A stretch of 64,000 nucleotides of DNA. It comes from Adiantum capillus-veneris (lineage: Eukaryota; Streptophyta; Polypodiopsida; Polypodiales; Pteridaceae). Shown one piece after another: positions 20,462 through 32,415 of the stretch (the stretch's first letter is position 1; every line of letters starts with the position of its first letter). The stretch lies in assembly GCA_014529385.2 (NCBI GenBank), contig CM043966.1, forward strand, positions 90,034,587 through 90,098,586, read 5' to 3'. Under the pieces are notes generated by a model. It saw only the letters and a list, made by a program, of their open reading frames with translations, was not told where the DNA came from and ran no database searches. The translations under genes and the position numbers were made by a program.

Positions 20462-22030
20462 TGTCATAATAATCAATATCTAATTCTCCTAAATGATTTT
20501 CTCATATTAAACTGATCATTTAATGTGGGGAAGGCCAGGGGAGAAAAAGCTAGAATATTGGTTAAGCTAGCAGACCGGCCACAGTAGGGATCCAAAGGGG
20601 GGGCCATCTGCAAAAGAGCCATGTGTAACAGTGGGCTAAAAAGACCCTAAGGTTCAGCCCATTAAGACTTCCAAAATGCTAAGGTTCCAAAATTCAAAGG
20701 TTGTGTCCAAAGGTCAACCCTAGGGAAAATTGGATGCTTTGTGTGTGCCCTAAAAGTCTTTGCACATCCCTACATGGGAGGGGGCGAGCCCTAAAGGTAG
20801 GGGATGAGAGAGAAAGCCACACACACACACACACAAGCTCCCTTTACACAAAGGGAATGAGGGACACATGTCAGCTCCCTAGGCCAGATGCCCACAAGGT
20901 GTGCCCAATTTCTATTGGATGACCCTTGAAGTGGACCAATGAGAATTAAGCTAGAGTAAATCTAGTTTAATTAATTTAAAAACATTTAATAAAAGAAACC
21001 AATGAGAATTAAGTCTCCTAGAAGACTATTGGGCAGTCTCCCAAGGGGTCCAATGAGCATTCAGGAGCCCCATGGCTTGCCTGATTCCTATTGGCCAGGA
21101 GGCAAAGGGGTCCAATGAGAGTTTAGTTTAACTATTTAATTACCTAAAGCTCTCACAAAAGGGGAAAGGGGGACACATGTCAGAAGGCTATCACTTATGC
21201 TGCTTAATTGTAATTGGCTTGACTTGGGGAGGGCCAATGAGGCTGCAGCAAGAGCAATTAGCAAGAGGGCTCGCCCAAGAGAGAGAGAGGGGGTCGATTT
21301 TTGCAAAGCATTATCACACACACACTCACACAAGCTCATGTGTGAAGAAAGAGAAGACCATCTCTTCCCAAGCTTTAATGGAGAACTCATCACGTACTCC
21401 AAGCTTGTGAGATAGAAGCCTACATCAACACTCTCTTGGCATGTGGATGCAAATCCAACCAAGAGCCAAGCTTCAATGCATGCTCATCTCCTCTACCAAG
21501 CTAATTACTAAGCTAAGCTATGCTACATATGAGTGATTATGTGAGGAGATGTACATCTTTCTCGTAAGATACTCCTTCTTCCTCTCAATCTACTCTCATA
21601 CCCTGCTAGCTCTCACCATCTTCGAAGGTGTGTGAGGTCTTGGGTCTGAGAACGGGGATAATTCAAGTTGTGTTTGTTAAGTGTTTTGCTTAGTGCATGA
21701 AGTTTCCATCTTCATTGCACTAGCTAGTCTTGAAGGAACACAAAGAATTGTATTGTACAATGTCTCTCTTGATGGGAGAAACCATAATACAAAGCCTTTT
21801 GGAGGGGGGACCGGCTCCATGAAAATCCAGTCCTCAACTGTTGTCAATAGCTTAATTTCTCTCTCTTTTGAAAGTATTGTCGATGCTATCTAACTAGGTG
21901 TTATGATTTTTGTTGCTCTCTCCACCCAAGCACTCTTGTAATTCTCATTAGGAATCTATTCTAATGAAATGCCCACTATGTTCATGCTAATTTCCGCTAC
22001 ACATAAGTTATTAGGCCATTAAATGTTACA
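20462..22030 (+). repeat. 5' LTR of the chromovirus-like element (1569 bp)
   Basis: It starts TGTCATAA and ends TGTTACA, and carries a (CA)9 run near 20819. It aligns with 27754-29354. The short frames inside it occur in both LTRs, have no domain, and are considered non-coding. Confidence 0.95.
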
Positions 22031-22031
22031 T

Positions 22032-22043
22032 TGGTATCAGAGC
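22032..22043 (+). promoter_or_regulatory. Primer-binding site (tRNA-iMet)
   Basis: TGGTATCAGAGC begins two bases after the 5' LTR end. This is the standard plant initiator-tRNA-Met primer site for minus-strand DNA synthesis. Confidence 0.92.
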
Positions 22044-22447
22044 ACAAGGTTTCTCTTTTCTTGCTCAAGAAGGGAGGTCCTCAAGCTAGCTACAAATGGT
22101 TGGTATTATTAATTGCGTGTGAGTAAGTAGAATAGGTATTTTTTAGCCTTGCAATGCGCCTGCCTTCGTGCAGTTAACGGGGCATCACCGTGGAGAGCTA
22201 TGGTCTTAATAGTGCAGTCCTACGGGGCTTGCCTACGGCTTAACCACTATTGAGCTACTAGAAGCTTGATAGGAGCCGGTGTTGTTTTGGTGTCGAAAGA
22301 CCCTCTCTTCTATTCCTTGCAATTAATGGTATTCGAGCCGCGGGTGCAGTAGCTTGAGTGCTTTTTCTAAAGGGGTAAAGAGGAGTAGCAACTAGGGCTT
22401 GAATTGCCAAAGTACACCTAAAAAGTTTACACCTAAAAGTTGTTAGA

Positions 22448-24403
22448 ATGGCTGACAATAGTAAAGAGAGTGAAATTAATGTTGATAACTTTGATTTTGC
22501 TCATGAGCAAGCTACTAATGATGCTTCAATGCTTGTTAACTATCTTGTTTCTAGGCTTCAACAAGCCATGGGCAATCCATCTCTCCAAAGTGAAGTGCAA
22601 CGGCAGCTCCGTGCTCATGGGATTCTCGAAGCTCATCACCATGACGAGAGAACACCTAGGAAGCCTCCTTGTGAGACTACCAAAAGAGGTCTCTCTCCGA
22701 TTCGGGAAGAAGAAGAGAATCCATATGAAGGGCTCAAGAATTTACTTCTTGATGATGCATCTCCTTCCCAAAGGAGAACTCAAGAGCCTCCACCGAAGGA
22801 ACGAGAAAGAAGCGAGTCTCCCGCCACCTCGGCGGAGATGGCTCCACGAAGACGGCGGGCTAAATGCTCTCCATCACCACCAAAGCGGAGAAGACCATGA
22901 CACTCTTCTCCACTCCATAATTCAAAGAGGGATGATAAAAAGCAAGAGAAGAAAAAGGTGAGAAAGAGGACACCCTCTTCTCCATCTTCTTCATCCTCTT
23001 CCTCTTATGAAAGCTATGGTGAAGACGACAAAGATCAAGATAAGAAAAAGGCGAGAAAGAGGTCACCCTCTTCTCCACCTTCTTCAAATTCTTCACCTTC
23101 TGAAGAAAGTGATGGTGCAACCTTTGAACCATCAAAAAGAAGAGGCCATAGGAAATCCTATGCCGCATGGAAGAGGTCGTCCAAGTTGAAGAAATTCAAA
23201 GAGGGAGGGAAGAGCATCTCTTTCCTTACCTATGATGGTACCTTTGGTGCTACGGACAAAGTCTTGGCCTTTATCCAACAATTCGATGCGGCATTTGGAG
23301 ATGAGGGCTTCACAGAGTCCTCTAAGCTACGCCATGTAGCTATGCACTTTCAAAAGTCCGCCAGACAATGGTGGTCTAGCCTACGAGCCAACGGTGAAGC
23401 TCCACGAACATGAAAAGCTTTAAGAGCTTCCATTATGAAGCAGTTTTTGGCCACCGATGCCAAAGACTAAGTACTCACCGAATGGCGAAGCTTAAAGCTC
23501 TCTCCCAATGAATCTATCCACAAATATGTAGACAAGTTTTGGGACCTACAACTCAAAGCCACTGTCTTCAAAAAGTTGGATTTTGGAGAGAAAAAGCAAC
23601 AATTTTGTGCGGGCTTAACCGAATAAATGGCGGAGTATGTCAACTCCCAAAGACCACGTACCATATCGGCGGTAATACACCACACTATGGTCGCCTCTCG
23701 AATCAATTTCCAAACGGGGGCAAAAAGGAATAATAAGCCCCCGGAAAACAAGGGTTCCAATGAGCCTAAAGGGAAGGACAATGTCCAAAAGTCTCCTAAG
23801 GGCAACTCCAACAAAGCTAAAGAGAAGGGAGTTTACAAAGGTAAGAATAAACTCTCTCCTGAAGAGCTTGAGCGTTATCGTAAGGATAACCGGTGTTTCA
23901 AGTGCGGCGAACAAGGGCATGCGTACCACGCTTTTCCCCAAAAGAACAACCGCCAAGATCCTCCTAGAGCTTCCTTGGTTGAAATCCAAGAGGAGAAGAC
24001 TCACCAAACTCACCACAAAGGATCTCCTCTATGCCATGCTTGGGGAAAGGTAAGAGAACATGATGCTTTTATTCTCTTTGACCCTGGTTCTACTCACAAT
24101 TTTATATCTATAGAGTTGGCCACCAAGCTAGGCATACATTAATCCTACGATATGGGAGATGTCCTACCCGCAGACAGTGCCTTCAAGGGGCAAGAAGCTT
24201 CAGTCACTCCCTTAATCGGGAAATTGAGGCTTCATGTCCAAGGCTATGTGGACAAAGAGGACTTCTTTATCTCTCCTCTCAAGCATGAGGATGTAATCCT
24301 AGGGGCACCATGGTTTGACCGCCTGGCTGCCGATGTTAAATTTCTTGAAAGAAGAATCTCGTTTAAGTTCAGGGAAAAAGACATGTATATAGATGCTAAG
24401 TAA
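22448..24403 (+). pseudogene. Gag-protease of the chromovirus-like element, six in-frame stops
   Basis: One frame runs through this stretch with stops at 22898 (TGA), 23411 (TGA), 23468 (TAA), 23624 (TAA), 24140 (TAA) and 24401 (TAA). A Lys/Ser/Arg-rich N-terminus is followed by a gag core (about 23200-23700, with NSQRPRTISAVIHHTM), a zinc knuckle CFKCGEQGHAYHAF whose last Cys is replaced by Phe (about 23895), and a retropepsin (FDPGSTHNFIS with DPG in place of DTG or DSG, about 24080). ILGAPWFDRLAA follows. Each stop can be explained by one C-to-T or G-to-A change. Gag-protease then shifts frame relative to pol near 24560-24600. Confidence 0.88.
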
Positions 24404-24557
24404 ATGGGTAACACCATCCCCATTGTACATACACAAGCTTTCAACAAGTCAATAAAGAGCTCTATTTCCGTGTACATGATTTTTGTTAAAGACTCTCAAA
24501 ATGAACCTAATGCTTTAGCAAAAGAAAATAAAACCTGTATTTGCTCAGTGGATCCAA

Positions 24558-27395
24558 TTGGCTCAAAGCAACCAAAAGGAATTAGAGTTATCCAATTTTC
24601 TCAAGGGGTTTCAAGATGTTTTTATTGACGACATCCCTTGTGAGCTACCTCCTAAACGAGGTAATGATGACCATGCAATTGAACTTCTTCCAGGAAGTTC
24701 ACCGCCCAATAAACCTCCTTATAGAGTTTCTCAAGCTCAACAAGAGGAGATTATGCGGCAAGTGCATGAGTTAGTTGAGAAGGGTATGGTTAGGCCAAGC
24801 TCATCTCCATTTTGCTCACCTGTGCTATTAGTGCAAAAGAAAGACTGCACATATCGTATGTGTGTCGACTATAGAGCACTAAATAGGATCACTATCAAGA
24901 ATAGGTTTCCCGTTCCACGGGTAGAAGACCTATTTGATAAGCTACAAGGATCGACCTACTTCAGTAGGGTTGACCTAAAAAGTGGCTATCATCAAATAAG
25001 GATAGTTGATCAAGACATTGTAAAGACCGCATTTCGTACTACATTTGGTCTTTACGAATACATTGTCATGCCTTTTGGCTTGACCAATGCACCAGCCACA
25101 TTCAACCGCTTGATGGAGAAGCTGTTCAGGCCTCATCGAACCTTCACTGGAGTGTTCTTTGATGATATTATCATCTACTCTAATTCATTGGAGGAACACA
25201 AGCAACACCTCCAGGTAATATTTCAAGTTTTAAGAGAGAATAAACTTTATGTTAATCGAAAGAAAAGTGAATTTTTCTTGCAAGAGATTCAGTATTTAGG
25301 TCACATTATCTCTCAAGATGGCATCCAAATGGATCCATCCAATTTAGAGGTAATTAAAGGGTGGCCTAAACCAAGGAATCTTCATGAACTAAGAAGCTTC
25401 ATAAGTATGTGTGCATACTATAGACGCTTCATAGAAAAGTTCTCACAAATTGCGGGACCATTACATGACCTAACAAAGAAAAGCGTTAGGTATACATGGT
25501 CTGCTAAGGAGAACAATGCTTTCGAAAAGCTTAAAGAAAAGCTTATCTCTCAACCTGTGCTTACACTACCGGATCTCTCAAAACCATTTGAGGTCCAATG
25601 CGATGCTTGTGGTGATTGCCTTGGAGCTGTTTTGCTCCAAGAAGGGCACGCCATAGGCTATGAGAGTCGAAGGCTAGACCCTGTTGAGCAAGATCTAGGC
25701 ATATACGAAAAGGAACTCCTTGCAGTTCTACATGTCTTAGACTCATGGAAGCACTATTTATTGGGGACTCCTTTCATTCTGCGAACGGATCACCAAAGTC
25801 TTAAGTACTTCATGACGCAGACCAAGCTCTTCGACAAACAAATGAGGTGGGCAAATTTCCTTTCGCAATTTCATTTTCATATTGCTCACATTGCTGGCAA
25901 GCATAATCAAGTAGCTGATGCACTCTCAAGACGGCCGAGAGTGAATGCGGTTTCCATAGCAACTCACAATGATCTATCTTCAATGATAGATGAGTATGCT
26001 ATTGATCCCGATTTTAGAGATGTGATTTCAGCCCTTGCATTAGGGAAGAAAGAAGAACCATTTACTTTACAAGATGGTTATCTTCTCTATGGCAATAGAC
26101 TATGCGTTACTAACTCACTACGTGAGAAAGTAATGTATGAATCTCATGCTCCACCTTATGCGGGGCATAGAGGGATTCAGTCTACCTTAAAGGGAATTGA
26201 AACATATTTCTATTGGCCTACCATGAAAGTGAACATACAAGAGTATGTTTCCAAATGTGTGGTATGCCAAAAGACAAAATTTGATAGAGGGAAGCAACTT
26301 GGATTGCTTCAACCCTTGCCAATCCCTAATTCACCATGGGAGAGCATATCCATGGATTTTATCTTTGGATTGCCTAAGTCTATCCATGGGAATACGGGAA
26401 TATGGACGATAGTAGACAGGTTTAGTAAACAAGCTCATTTTATACCTGTCAAAAAGACTATCAAAGCCCATCAAATGGCAACCCTCTTTATTTCACAAAT
26501 TTTCAAGTACCATGGCTTGCCCATGTCCATAGTGTCGGATAGAGATCCTAGAATGACCAGTAATTTCTGGAAGGGTCTCTTTGAGAATTTAGGAACAAGG
26601 CTAAACTTCTCTTCGGCCTATCATCCACAAACTGATGGCCAAAGTGAAATAGCTAACCTAACCATTCTCGATCTACTAAAAGCCTATGTAACGGAAGTAG
26701 ATCAAAGATCCCAATGGGAGAAGTACTTACCCTTAGTGGAGTATGCTTACAATAACACTGTACATACTTCCACAGGAAAAGCACCTTTCGAGGTAATAGA
26801 GGGAAGATCAAAAAGTCCCTTGCTACTTAAGGTACATGGGAAGATCTTCGCTGCAGATGAGTATAGCCGAGACCTACAAGAATCTTTCCAAAAGATTAAG
26901 GATGCTATCTCTATCTCACAGCAAAGGCAAAAGGCTGCTGCTAACAAGCACAGAAGAGCCCAAGCCTTTAAAGAAAACGATTGGGTCTTGTTAAAGTTTC
27001 CCAAGGCTCGATTAAGGCACACAACGGGCAAGAATCCTACGGGTCACCAAAAGTACTATGCTAAACTAGCAACAAGGTACTATGGTCCCTTTCAGATTCT
27101 TAGGCCAATCAATGAGATGGCCTATCAACTCAAGTTGCCCAATCATTGGCTCATACACAATGCTTTTCATGTGAGCCTATTAAAGCCTTACAAAGGAGAG
27201 CCACCTCAAGAACCAACTATTGAAGACCCACCGGAGATCGAGGACCAAGAAGAGGTGCTGCAGCCCGAGTCCATTCTCCGACGATATCTTATTAAGTTTA
27301 AGAATTATCCTTTTGAAGATGCTAGATGGATGCAAGGCATACATTTAAAGGATAACCTAAACCTTGTCAATGCTTACAATGGTTCCCAAGAGTAA
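24558..27395 (+). CDS. Pol of the chromovirus-like element: RT, RNase H, integrase (945 aa, intact)
   Basis: The frame is uninterrupted. RT spans about residues 55-290, with YRMCVDYRALN, the FSRVDLKSGYHQIRI block and the active site FFDD at residues 200-203. RNase H follows at about 345-465 (CDACGDCLGAVLLQ, YEKELLAVLHVL, TDHQSLKYF). Integrase has an HHCC zinc domain (about 530-580) and catalytic Asp at residues 600 and 661, with the Glu following in TDGQSEIAN. A GPFQIL module and a short C-terminal chromodomain-like tail (YLIKFKNYPFEDARWM) end the protein. The listed Met is just where the open frame begins; the natural product would be a gag-pol fusion. Protease lies upstream in another frame. 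Confidence 0.92.
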   Translation: MAQSNQKELELSNFLKGFQDVFIDDIPCELPPKRGNDDHAIELLPGSSPPNKPPYRVSQAQQEEIMRQVHELVEKGMVRPSSSPFCSPVLLVQKKDCTYRMCVDYRALNRITIKNRFPVPRVEDLFDKLQGSTYFSRVDLKSGYHQIRIVDQDIVKTAFRTTFGLYEYIVMPFGLTNAPATFNRLMEKLFRPHRTFTGVFFDDIIIYSNSLEEHKQHLQVIFQVLRENKLYVNRKKSEFFLQEIQYLGHIISQDGIQMDPSNLEVIKGWPKPRNLHELRSFISMCAYYRRFIEKFSQIAGPLHDLTKKSVRYTWSAKENNAFEKLKEKLISQPVLTLPDLSKPFEVQCDACGDCLGAVLLQEGHAIGYESRRLDPVEQDLGIYEKELLAVLHVLDSWKHYLLGTPFILRTDHQSLKYFMTQTKLFDKQMRWANFLSQFHFHIAHIAGKHNQVADALSRRPRVNAVSIATHNDLSSMIDEYAIDPDFRDVISALALGKKEEPFTLQDGYLLYGNRLCVTNSLREKVMYESHAPPYAGHRGIQSTLKGIETYFYWPTMKVNIQEYVSKCVVCQKTKFDRGKQLGLLQPLPIPNSPWESISMDFIFGLPKSIHGNTGIWTIVDRFSKQAHFIPVKKTIKAHQMATLFISQIFKYHGLPMSIVSDRDPRMTSNFWKGLFENLGTRLNFSSAYHPQTDGQSEIANLTILDLLKAYVTEVDQRSQWEKYLPLVEYAYNNTVHTSTGKAPFEVIEGRSKSPLLLKVHGKIFAADEYSRDLQESFQKIKDAISISQQRQKAAANKHRRAQAFKENDWVLLKFPKARLRHTTGKNPTGHQKYYAKLATRYYGPFQILRPINEMAYQLKLPNHWLIHNAFHVSLLKPYKGEPPQEPTIEDPPEIEDQEEVLQPESILRRYLIKFKNYPFEDARWMQGIHLKDNLNLVNAYNGSQE

Positions 27396-27740
27396 GCAAA
27401 TGTACAAAATGTTAAAAATGAACAAAATTTTTGTCTTATAAGACTCTCTTTTTCTTTATTTGTGCACAAAAAAATGAAGTAGTATGCATGCTTACATCAA
27501 GTTTGTGGAGACGACGTCTCCCAAACACCAAGTAGAGCTTGTCATTCTACTATGGAAGACTGATAGGACTAATGTGCAGACATGCTTGCGGCAGCCTCAG
27601 GCTCTCAAGCGCCAAATGGACTAGTCATCCATTATGGAATAATGTCGTAGGGTAACATAGGGATCCTCTACCCGCTAAGAAAAGGACTCATGAACATGCT
27701 TTATCTTCTCTACACCATAGTCGAGGACGACTATGATTTC
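27396..27740 (+). other. 3' untranslated region of the chromovirus-like element
   Basis: About 345 bases separate the pol stop from the purine tract. The region has no ORF of note and no second gene. Confidence 0.7.
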
Positions 27741-27750
27741 AAGAGAGAGG
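27741..27750 (+). promoter_or_regulatory. Polypurine tract AAGAGAGAGG
   Basis: A ten-base purine run lies three bases (TTA) before the 3' LTR. Its position and composition fit the plus-strand primer of an LTR retrotransposon. The three-base gap is slightly unusual. Confidence 0.75.
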
Positions 27751-27753
27751 TTA

Positions 27754-29354
27754 TGTCATAATAATCAATATCTAATTCTCCTAAATGATTTTCTCATATT
27801 AAACTGATCATTTAATGTGGGGAAGGCCAGGGAAGAAAAAGCTAGAATATTGGTTAAGCTAGCAGACCGGCCACAGTAGGGATCCAAAGGAGGGAAAATA
27901 GGGATCCAAAGGGGGGGCCATCTGCAAAAGAGCCATGTGTAACAGTGGGCTAAAAAGACCCTAAGGTTCAGCCCATTAAGACTTCCAAAATGCTAAGGTT
28001 CCAAAATTCAAAGGTTGTGTCCAAAGGTCAACCCTAGGGAAAATTGGATGCTTTGTGTGTGCCCTAAAAGTCTTTGCACATCCCTACATGGGAGGGGGCG
28101 AGCCCTAAAGGTAGGGGATGAGAGAGAAAGCCACACACACACACACACACACACACACAAGCTCCCTTTACACAAAGGGAATGAGGGACACATGTCAGCT
28201 CCCTAGGCCAGATGTCCACAAGGTGTGCCCAATTTCTATTGGATGACCCTTGAAGTGGACCAATGAGAATTAAGCTAGAGTAAATCTAGTTTAATTAATT
28301 TAAAAACATTTAATAAAAGAAACCAATGAGAATTAAGTCTCCTAGAAGACTATTGGGCAGTCTCCCAAGGGGTCCAATGAGCATTCAGGAGCCCCATGGC
28401 TTGCCTGATTCCTATTGGCCAGGAGGCAAAGGGGTCCAATGAGAGTTTAGTTTAATTATTTAATTACCTAAAGCTCTCACAAAAGGGGAAAGGGGGACAC
28501 ATGTCAGAAGGCTATCACTTATGCTGCTTAATTGTAATTGGCTTGACTTGGGGAGGGCCAATGAGGCTGCAGCAAGAGCAATTAGCAAGAGGGCTCGCCC
28601 AAGAGAGAGAGAGGGGGTCGATTTTTGCAAAGCATTATCACACACACACTCACACAAGCTCATGTGTGAAGAAAGAGAAGACCATCTCTTCCCAAGCTTT
28701 AATGGAGAACTCATCACGTACTCCAAGCTTGTGAGATAGAAGCCTACATCAACACTCTCTTGGCATGTGGATGCAAATCCAACCAAGAGCCAAGCTTCAA
28801 TGCATGCTCATCTCCTCTACCAAGCTAATTACTAAGCTAAGCTATGCTACATATGAGTGATTATGTGAGGAGATGTACATCTTTCTCGTAAGATACTCCT
28901 TCTTCCTCTCAATCTACTCTCATACCCTGCTAGCTCTCACCATCTTCGAAGGTGTGTGAGGTCTTGGGTCTGAGAACGGGGATAATTCAAGTTGTGTTTG
29001 TTAAGTGTTTTGCTTAGTGCATGAAGTTTCCATCTTCATTGCACTAGCTAGTCTTGAAGGAACACAAAGAATTGTATTGTACAATGTCTCTCTTGATGGG
29101 AGAAACCATAATACAAAGCCTTTTGGAGGGGGGACCGGCTCCATGAAAATCCGGTCCTCAACTGTTGTCAATAGCTTAATTTCTCTCTCTTTTGAAAGTA
29201 TTGTCGATGCTATCTAACTAGGTGTTATGTTTTTTGTTGCTCTCTCCACCCAAGCACTCTTGTAATTCTCATTAGGAATCTATTCTAATGAAATGCCCAC
29301 TATGTTCATGCTAATTTCCGCTACACATAAGTTATTAGGCCATTAAATGTTACA
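27754..29354 (+). repeat. 3' LTR of the chromovirus-like element (1601 bp)
   Basis: It aligns with the 5' LTR. The 32-bp length difference is fully explained by a 22-bp duplication beside GGGATCCAAAGG (about 27888-27915) and five extra CA units near 28132-28159. About five substitutions remain over the whole length. It is followed by CAAAT. Confidence 0.95.
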
Positions 29355-29359
29355 CAAAT
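29355..29359. repeat. Target-site duplication CAAAT (right copy)
   Basis: An exact match to 20457-20461 immediately follows the TGTTACA end of the 3' LTR. Confidence 0.9.
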
Positions 29360-30185
29360 ACACATGATAATGCTCCCGCTTTTGCCAATGCCCCACCAAG
29401 TAGAAGCATTGTTACATCCTATATTCCATGTACATAGTTATGTAGGGTAGAGGAGCCAATTTAGAGACACAAGTTGAGAAACAAGAATTTGGGTTGGAAT
29501 TTGCACATCTAGTCATTATTGAAATGTGGAGGATTGCATCAGATCTTTCATGACTAACTAGATAATACCAAGATTGTTATTTTTTAGATGTTAACACAAG
29601 CGAATCCCCCCTTGGAGGGCCTTCCAAATAAGAAGGACTCTTCAGATTGTGATTCAAGACCCCATTTCTTTGTTGTGTTGTGTGTAGCACATTGATCTAA
29701 AAACACTGTGAACATTTGCCACATTCTGAACTTTGTTGTGTTGCAAGCGATGGACTTGGTACACCTTGTCAAATAGACGCTTCTTGTGTGTGTAGGGGGT
29801 AGATGAAGCACAACCCCATTCGAGAGGCGAATCTGCAAAACGATTACTACAAAAGGGGACTGCTTTTTCTCGTCAAATGGCCTTCTATCAACCGTCTCTA
29901 TCGGCGGTTGTGCGAGGGCCGCAAATCACAAGGGGACACATAAGCAAGATTCCAAGCATATTCCGACTTCTCTCTCTATATGGGGAATGTATGCATTTCC
30001 TAATGTCCTTGAGTCCTTTAAAGGAGGCACGAGGTGAGAAGAGAACGTGCAAAATTTTGTTGATGGAGGATGGGAGCCCTAGGCCATAGATAAGTCACTT
30101 GTGACGTGGTTTTAAGACAAAAATGGTGAGGCCACTGGGTCAACGAAAGGCTCGAACCCCTCAATTCTTTACTATTAAAAGTACC
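29360..30185. other. Intergenic DNA upstream of the MYB gene
   Basis: No coding sequence is supported; the short frames here have no domains. The right part is presumably the distal promoter of the MYB gene. Confidence 0.5.
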
Positions 30186-30190
30186 CCTTT

Positions 30191-30198
30191 TATAAATT
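30191..30198 (+). promoter_or_regulatory. TATA-like box of the MYB gene (TATAAATT)
   Basis: TATAAATT lies about 240 bases before the start codon. A pyrimidine-rich leader with CT-rich and CCGCC stretches follows at 30230-30430. The position suits a 5' UTR of roughly 200 bases. Assignment is by motif and position only. Confidence 0.4.
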
Positions 30199-30437
30199 CT
30201 TGCGGATATTATCCATCTTTGTACAGCCCACATCTACGCACTTACGAAGCTTCTCCCGCCATCGCCAGATACCTCTACAGAGATGCCTCTCCCGCCATAG
30301 CCACACGCCCTCGTGTGGAAACCCTCGCCCCTCTTACCTTTCCCTGCCCATCTTGCTCCACCCGATCGGTGATCTCATACCTCGCCTTGCCCTAAATTTT
30401 TGAGCGCCTGTGTCTGCATCGTAAGTTTTTTTCTGCG

Positions 30438-32328
30438 ATGTCCCGTCGGTGCTCTCACTGCGGCCACAACGGTCATAATTCGCGGACTTGTTTGGATATG
30501 AAAGGAGGTTTCAAACTCTTTGGTGTGCGCCTCGCTGCAGACTCGCTCCCCTCAGGGGCTGCTCCTTCAGCAGAGTCTTCATCTTCTTCATCCACTATCA
30601 TGCGGAAGAGCTTCAGTATGGGGAACTTGTGTAATTATGGCTCCCCTGATGGTGCAGCATCCCCTCCTCTCTCTGCCTCTCCTGTTGAGCAGCCTGACTT
30701 GGGTGATGCTGTTGAGGGATATGCATCTGATGATCTCGTGCATGCCAGTAGCAATCCTCGTGAAAGGAAAAAAGGTACGCATGCATAAGTTGCTTTGTTT
30801 TGTCTGACGTATGCTTCATTTATGCATATGTATTGTTTTTTGCTTGGGGCAATTTGGGTCTTTGCAGAAATGAGTTACGCATTCGGGCAAATGTTAATCC
30901 AATTGATCAGAGGCATTTTTCTCGTAAATAGTTTTGTCGGTGAAAGTATGTGGGAAGGCAAAAGGGTTAGAAATTTGTTTGCAGTTGATTATTGCATGAC
31001 AAATATATTTGGAGGACGTAACGAGAATGGAGATGTAATGTACAAGGTGTGCGAGTGTCTCATGTCTTGCCGCCTTATACATAATTGTGTAAAGAGTCAA
31101 GACTACCTGGAAAGGTAGTTTTGTTCTTGATTATAGTGTAGGTGTTTGGTATTGTAGGATAAAGTATACACTTAAGAATCTTATGGGTGCCCAGAAGTGT
31201 GGTAGTTAGGCGTCAGAATGACTGCAGGATGTGCAATATCTTGACTGATTATGTGTACAAAACTACAGGAGTTTGGAGTGTCTATGAGTTAGTGTAGGGA
31301 TAATTTGTCTGGCAAAGGTATGAAACGGTACACTGATGCAGGAGCTTTATTGATACCCTACATAGCCTATGAATTTCTAAATTTGAAGATGTTGATGCTA
31401 GTGCAGTTAAGCTAGAGACTTCTTTTGAGAGACTTTATGCCCATGTTTGTTTTGCACTGTAAAACTGATTGTTTTCTTTGCATTGAATAGTCTTCTGCCT
31501 TTCCATAGGAAGGCTTTATTAGTGACGGACTGCATTTTGATATGGAAGCCATTCTTTATTCAAAATTTTTGCAATCACAGAGAATTATTGTAGGCTTGCA
31601 CATACCTCTCTGGACCTTCACACTCTGAGCAAGATAAATGTATGGAAGGCTGGATCCTATGGTCAGACTTATCTAGAAGGCATGACCAACAACCATAAAG
31701 TGCAATGACAAAAAATCTTGAGAAGGCTGTACGATGAAAAATGGGCCAGGGGGCTCCCCCATAGGCTCTCTGAAGGTGCCATAGGAGGGTCCTCCAGCAG
31801 CTGTTTCGAGCCCATAACTAATTCAGCGCAAACTGGAAACCCTCTCGATATAGCAGCTTTTTTTTTTTTTTTGGGGGGGGGGGGGGGGGCTTCAACCACC
31901 AATAACATTACAGAATCGCCATTCTAACCGGTTGGAGCCGGTTTCTTCTGCACTGACGCAAGAAGCTACCAATAGCTACCAGTGGAGGAATAAGGGGCCC
32001 TTCAGCGGCAGAATCCTTTTACGGTCTATTGAATTGGTTTTTTTTTTGGGGGAGGGGGGGGGCTCTTACTTTACTATTTTATTAAAAGTTAGAAGCATCA
32101 AAATTTAGCTTTATTTCTCACATGTAAACATGTATAGATGTATATATGAGCTGGATCATAGCATGTCCAGGCTCTGCCTCATTTAACATAAATCCAAGAA
32201 TCAGCTTTCAAACAGGTGTAATTGTGAAGAAATGTAAGATGAAGTATTGTATTTTTAGACTTCAGTTATCATGTGAACATGTGATTGGACTTGCTAGCTC
32301 GACGGTGTTTGTTTATTTTTCTGTAACT

Positions 32329-32415
<87 letters not shown>

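Larger units (their letters stand above)
20462..29354 (+). mobile_element. Complete chromovirus-like Gypsy element, 8.9 kb
   Basis: Long LTRs (1569 and 1601 bp), an initiator tRNA-Met primer site, gag, protease, RT, RNase H, integrase, a short chromodomain-like tail and an AAGAGAGAGG purine tract all occur in the expected order. Five-base duplications CAAAT flank it. Outside two indels the LTRs show about five substitutions by eye, so the insertion is very young. Gag/protease nevertheless carries six in-frame stops while pol is an open 945-codon frame. Confidence 0.94.

Noticed and set aside
21136-21462. 108-codon frame present in both chromovirus LTRs (also at 28460-28786)
   Set aside because: Both copies are identical because the LTRs are identical, not because of selection. 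It has no domain and lies in LTR sequence.
30795-31118. 107-codon frame downstream of MYB exon 1
   Set aside because: It lies inside intron 1, whose splice sites join the conserved zinc-knuckle and MYB exons in frame. It has no domain.
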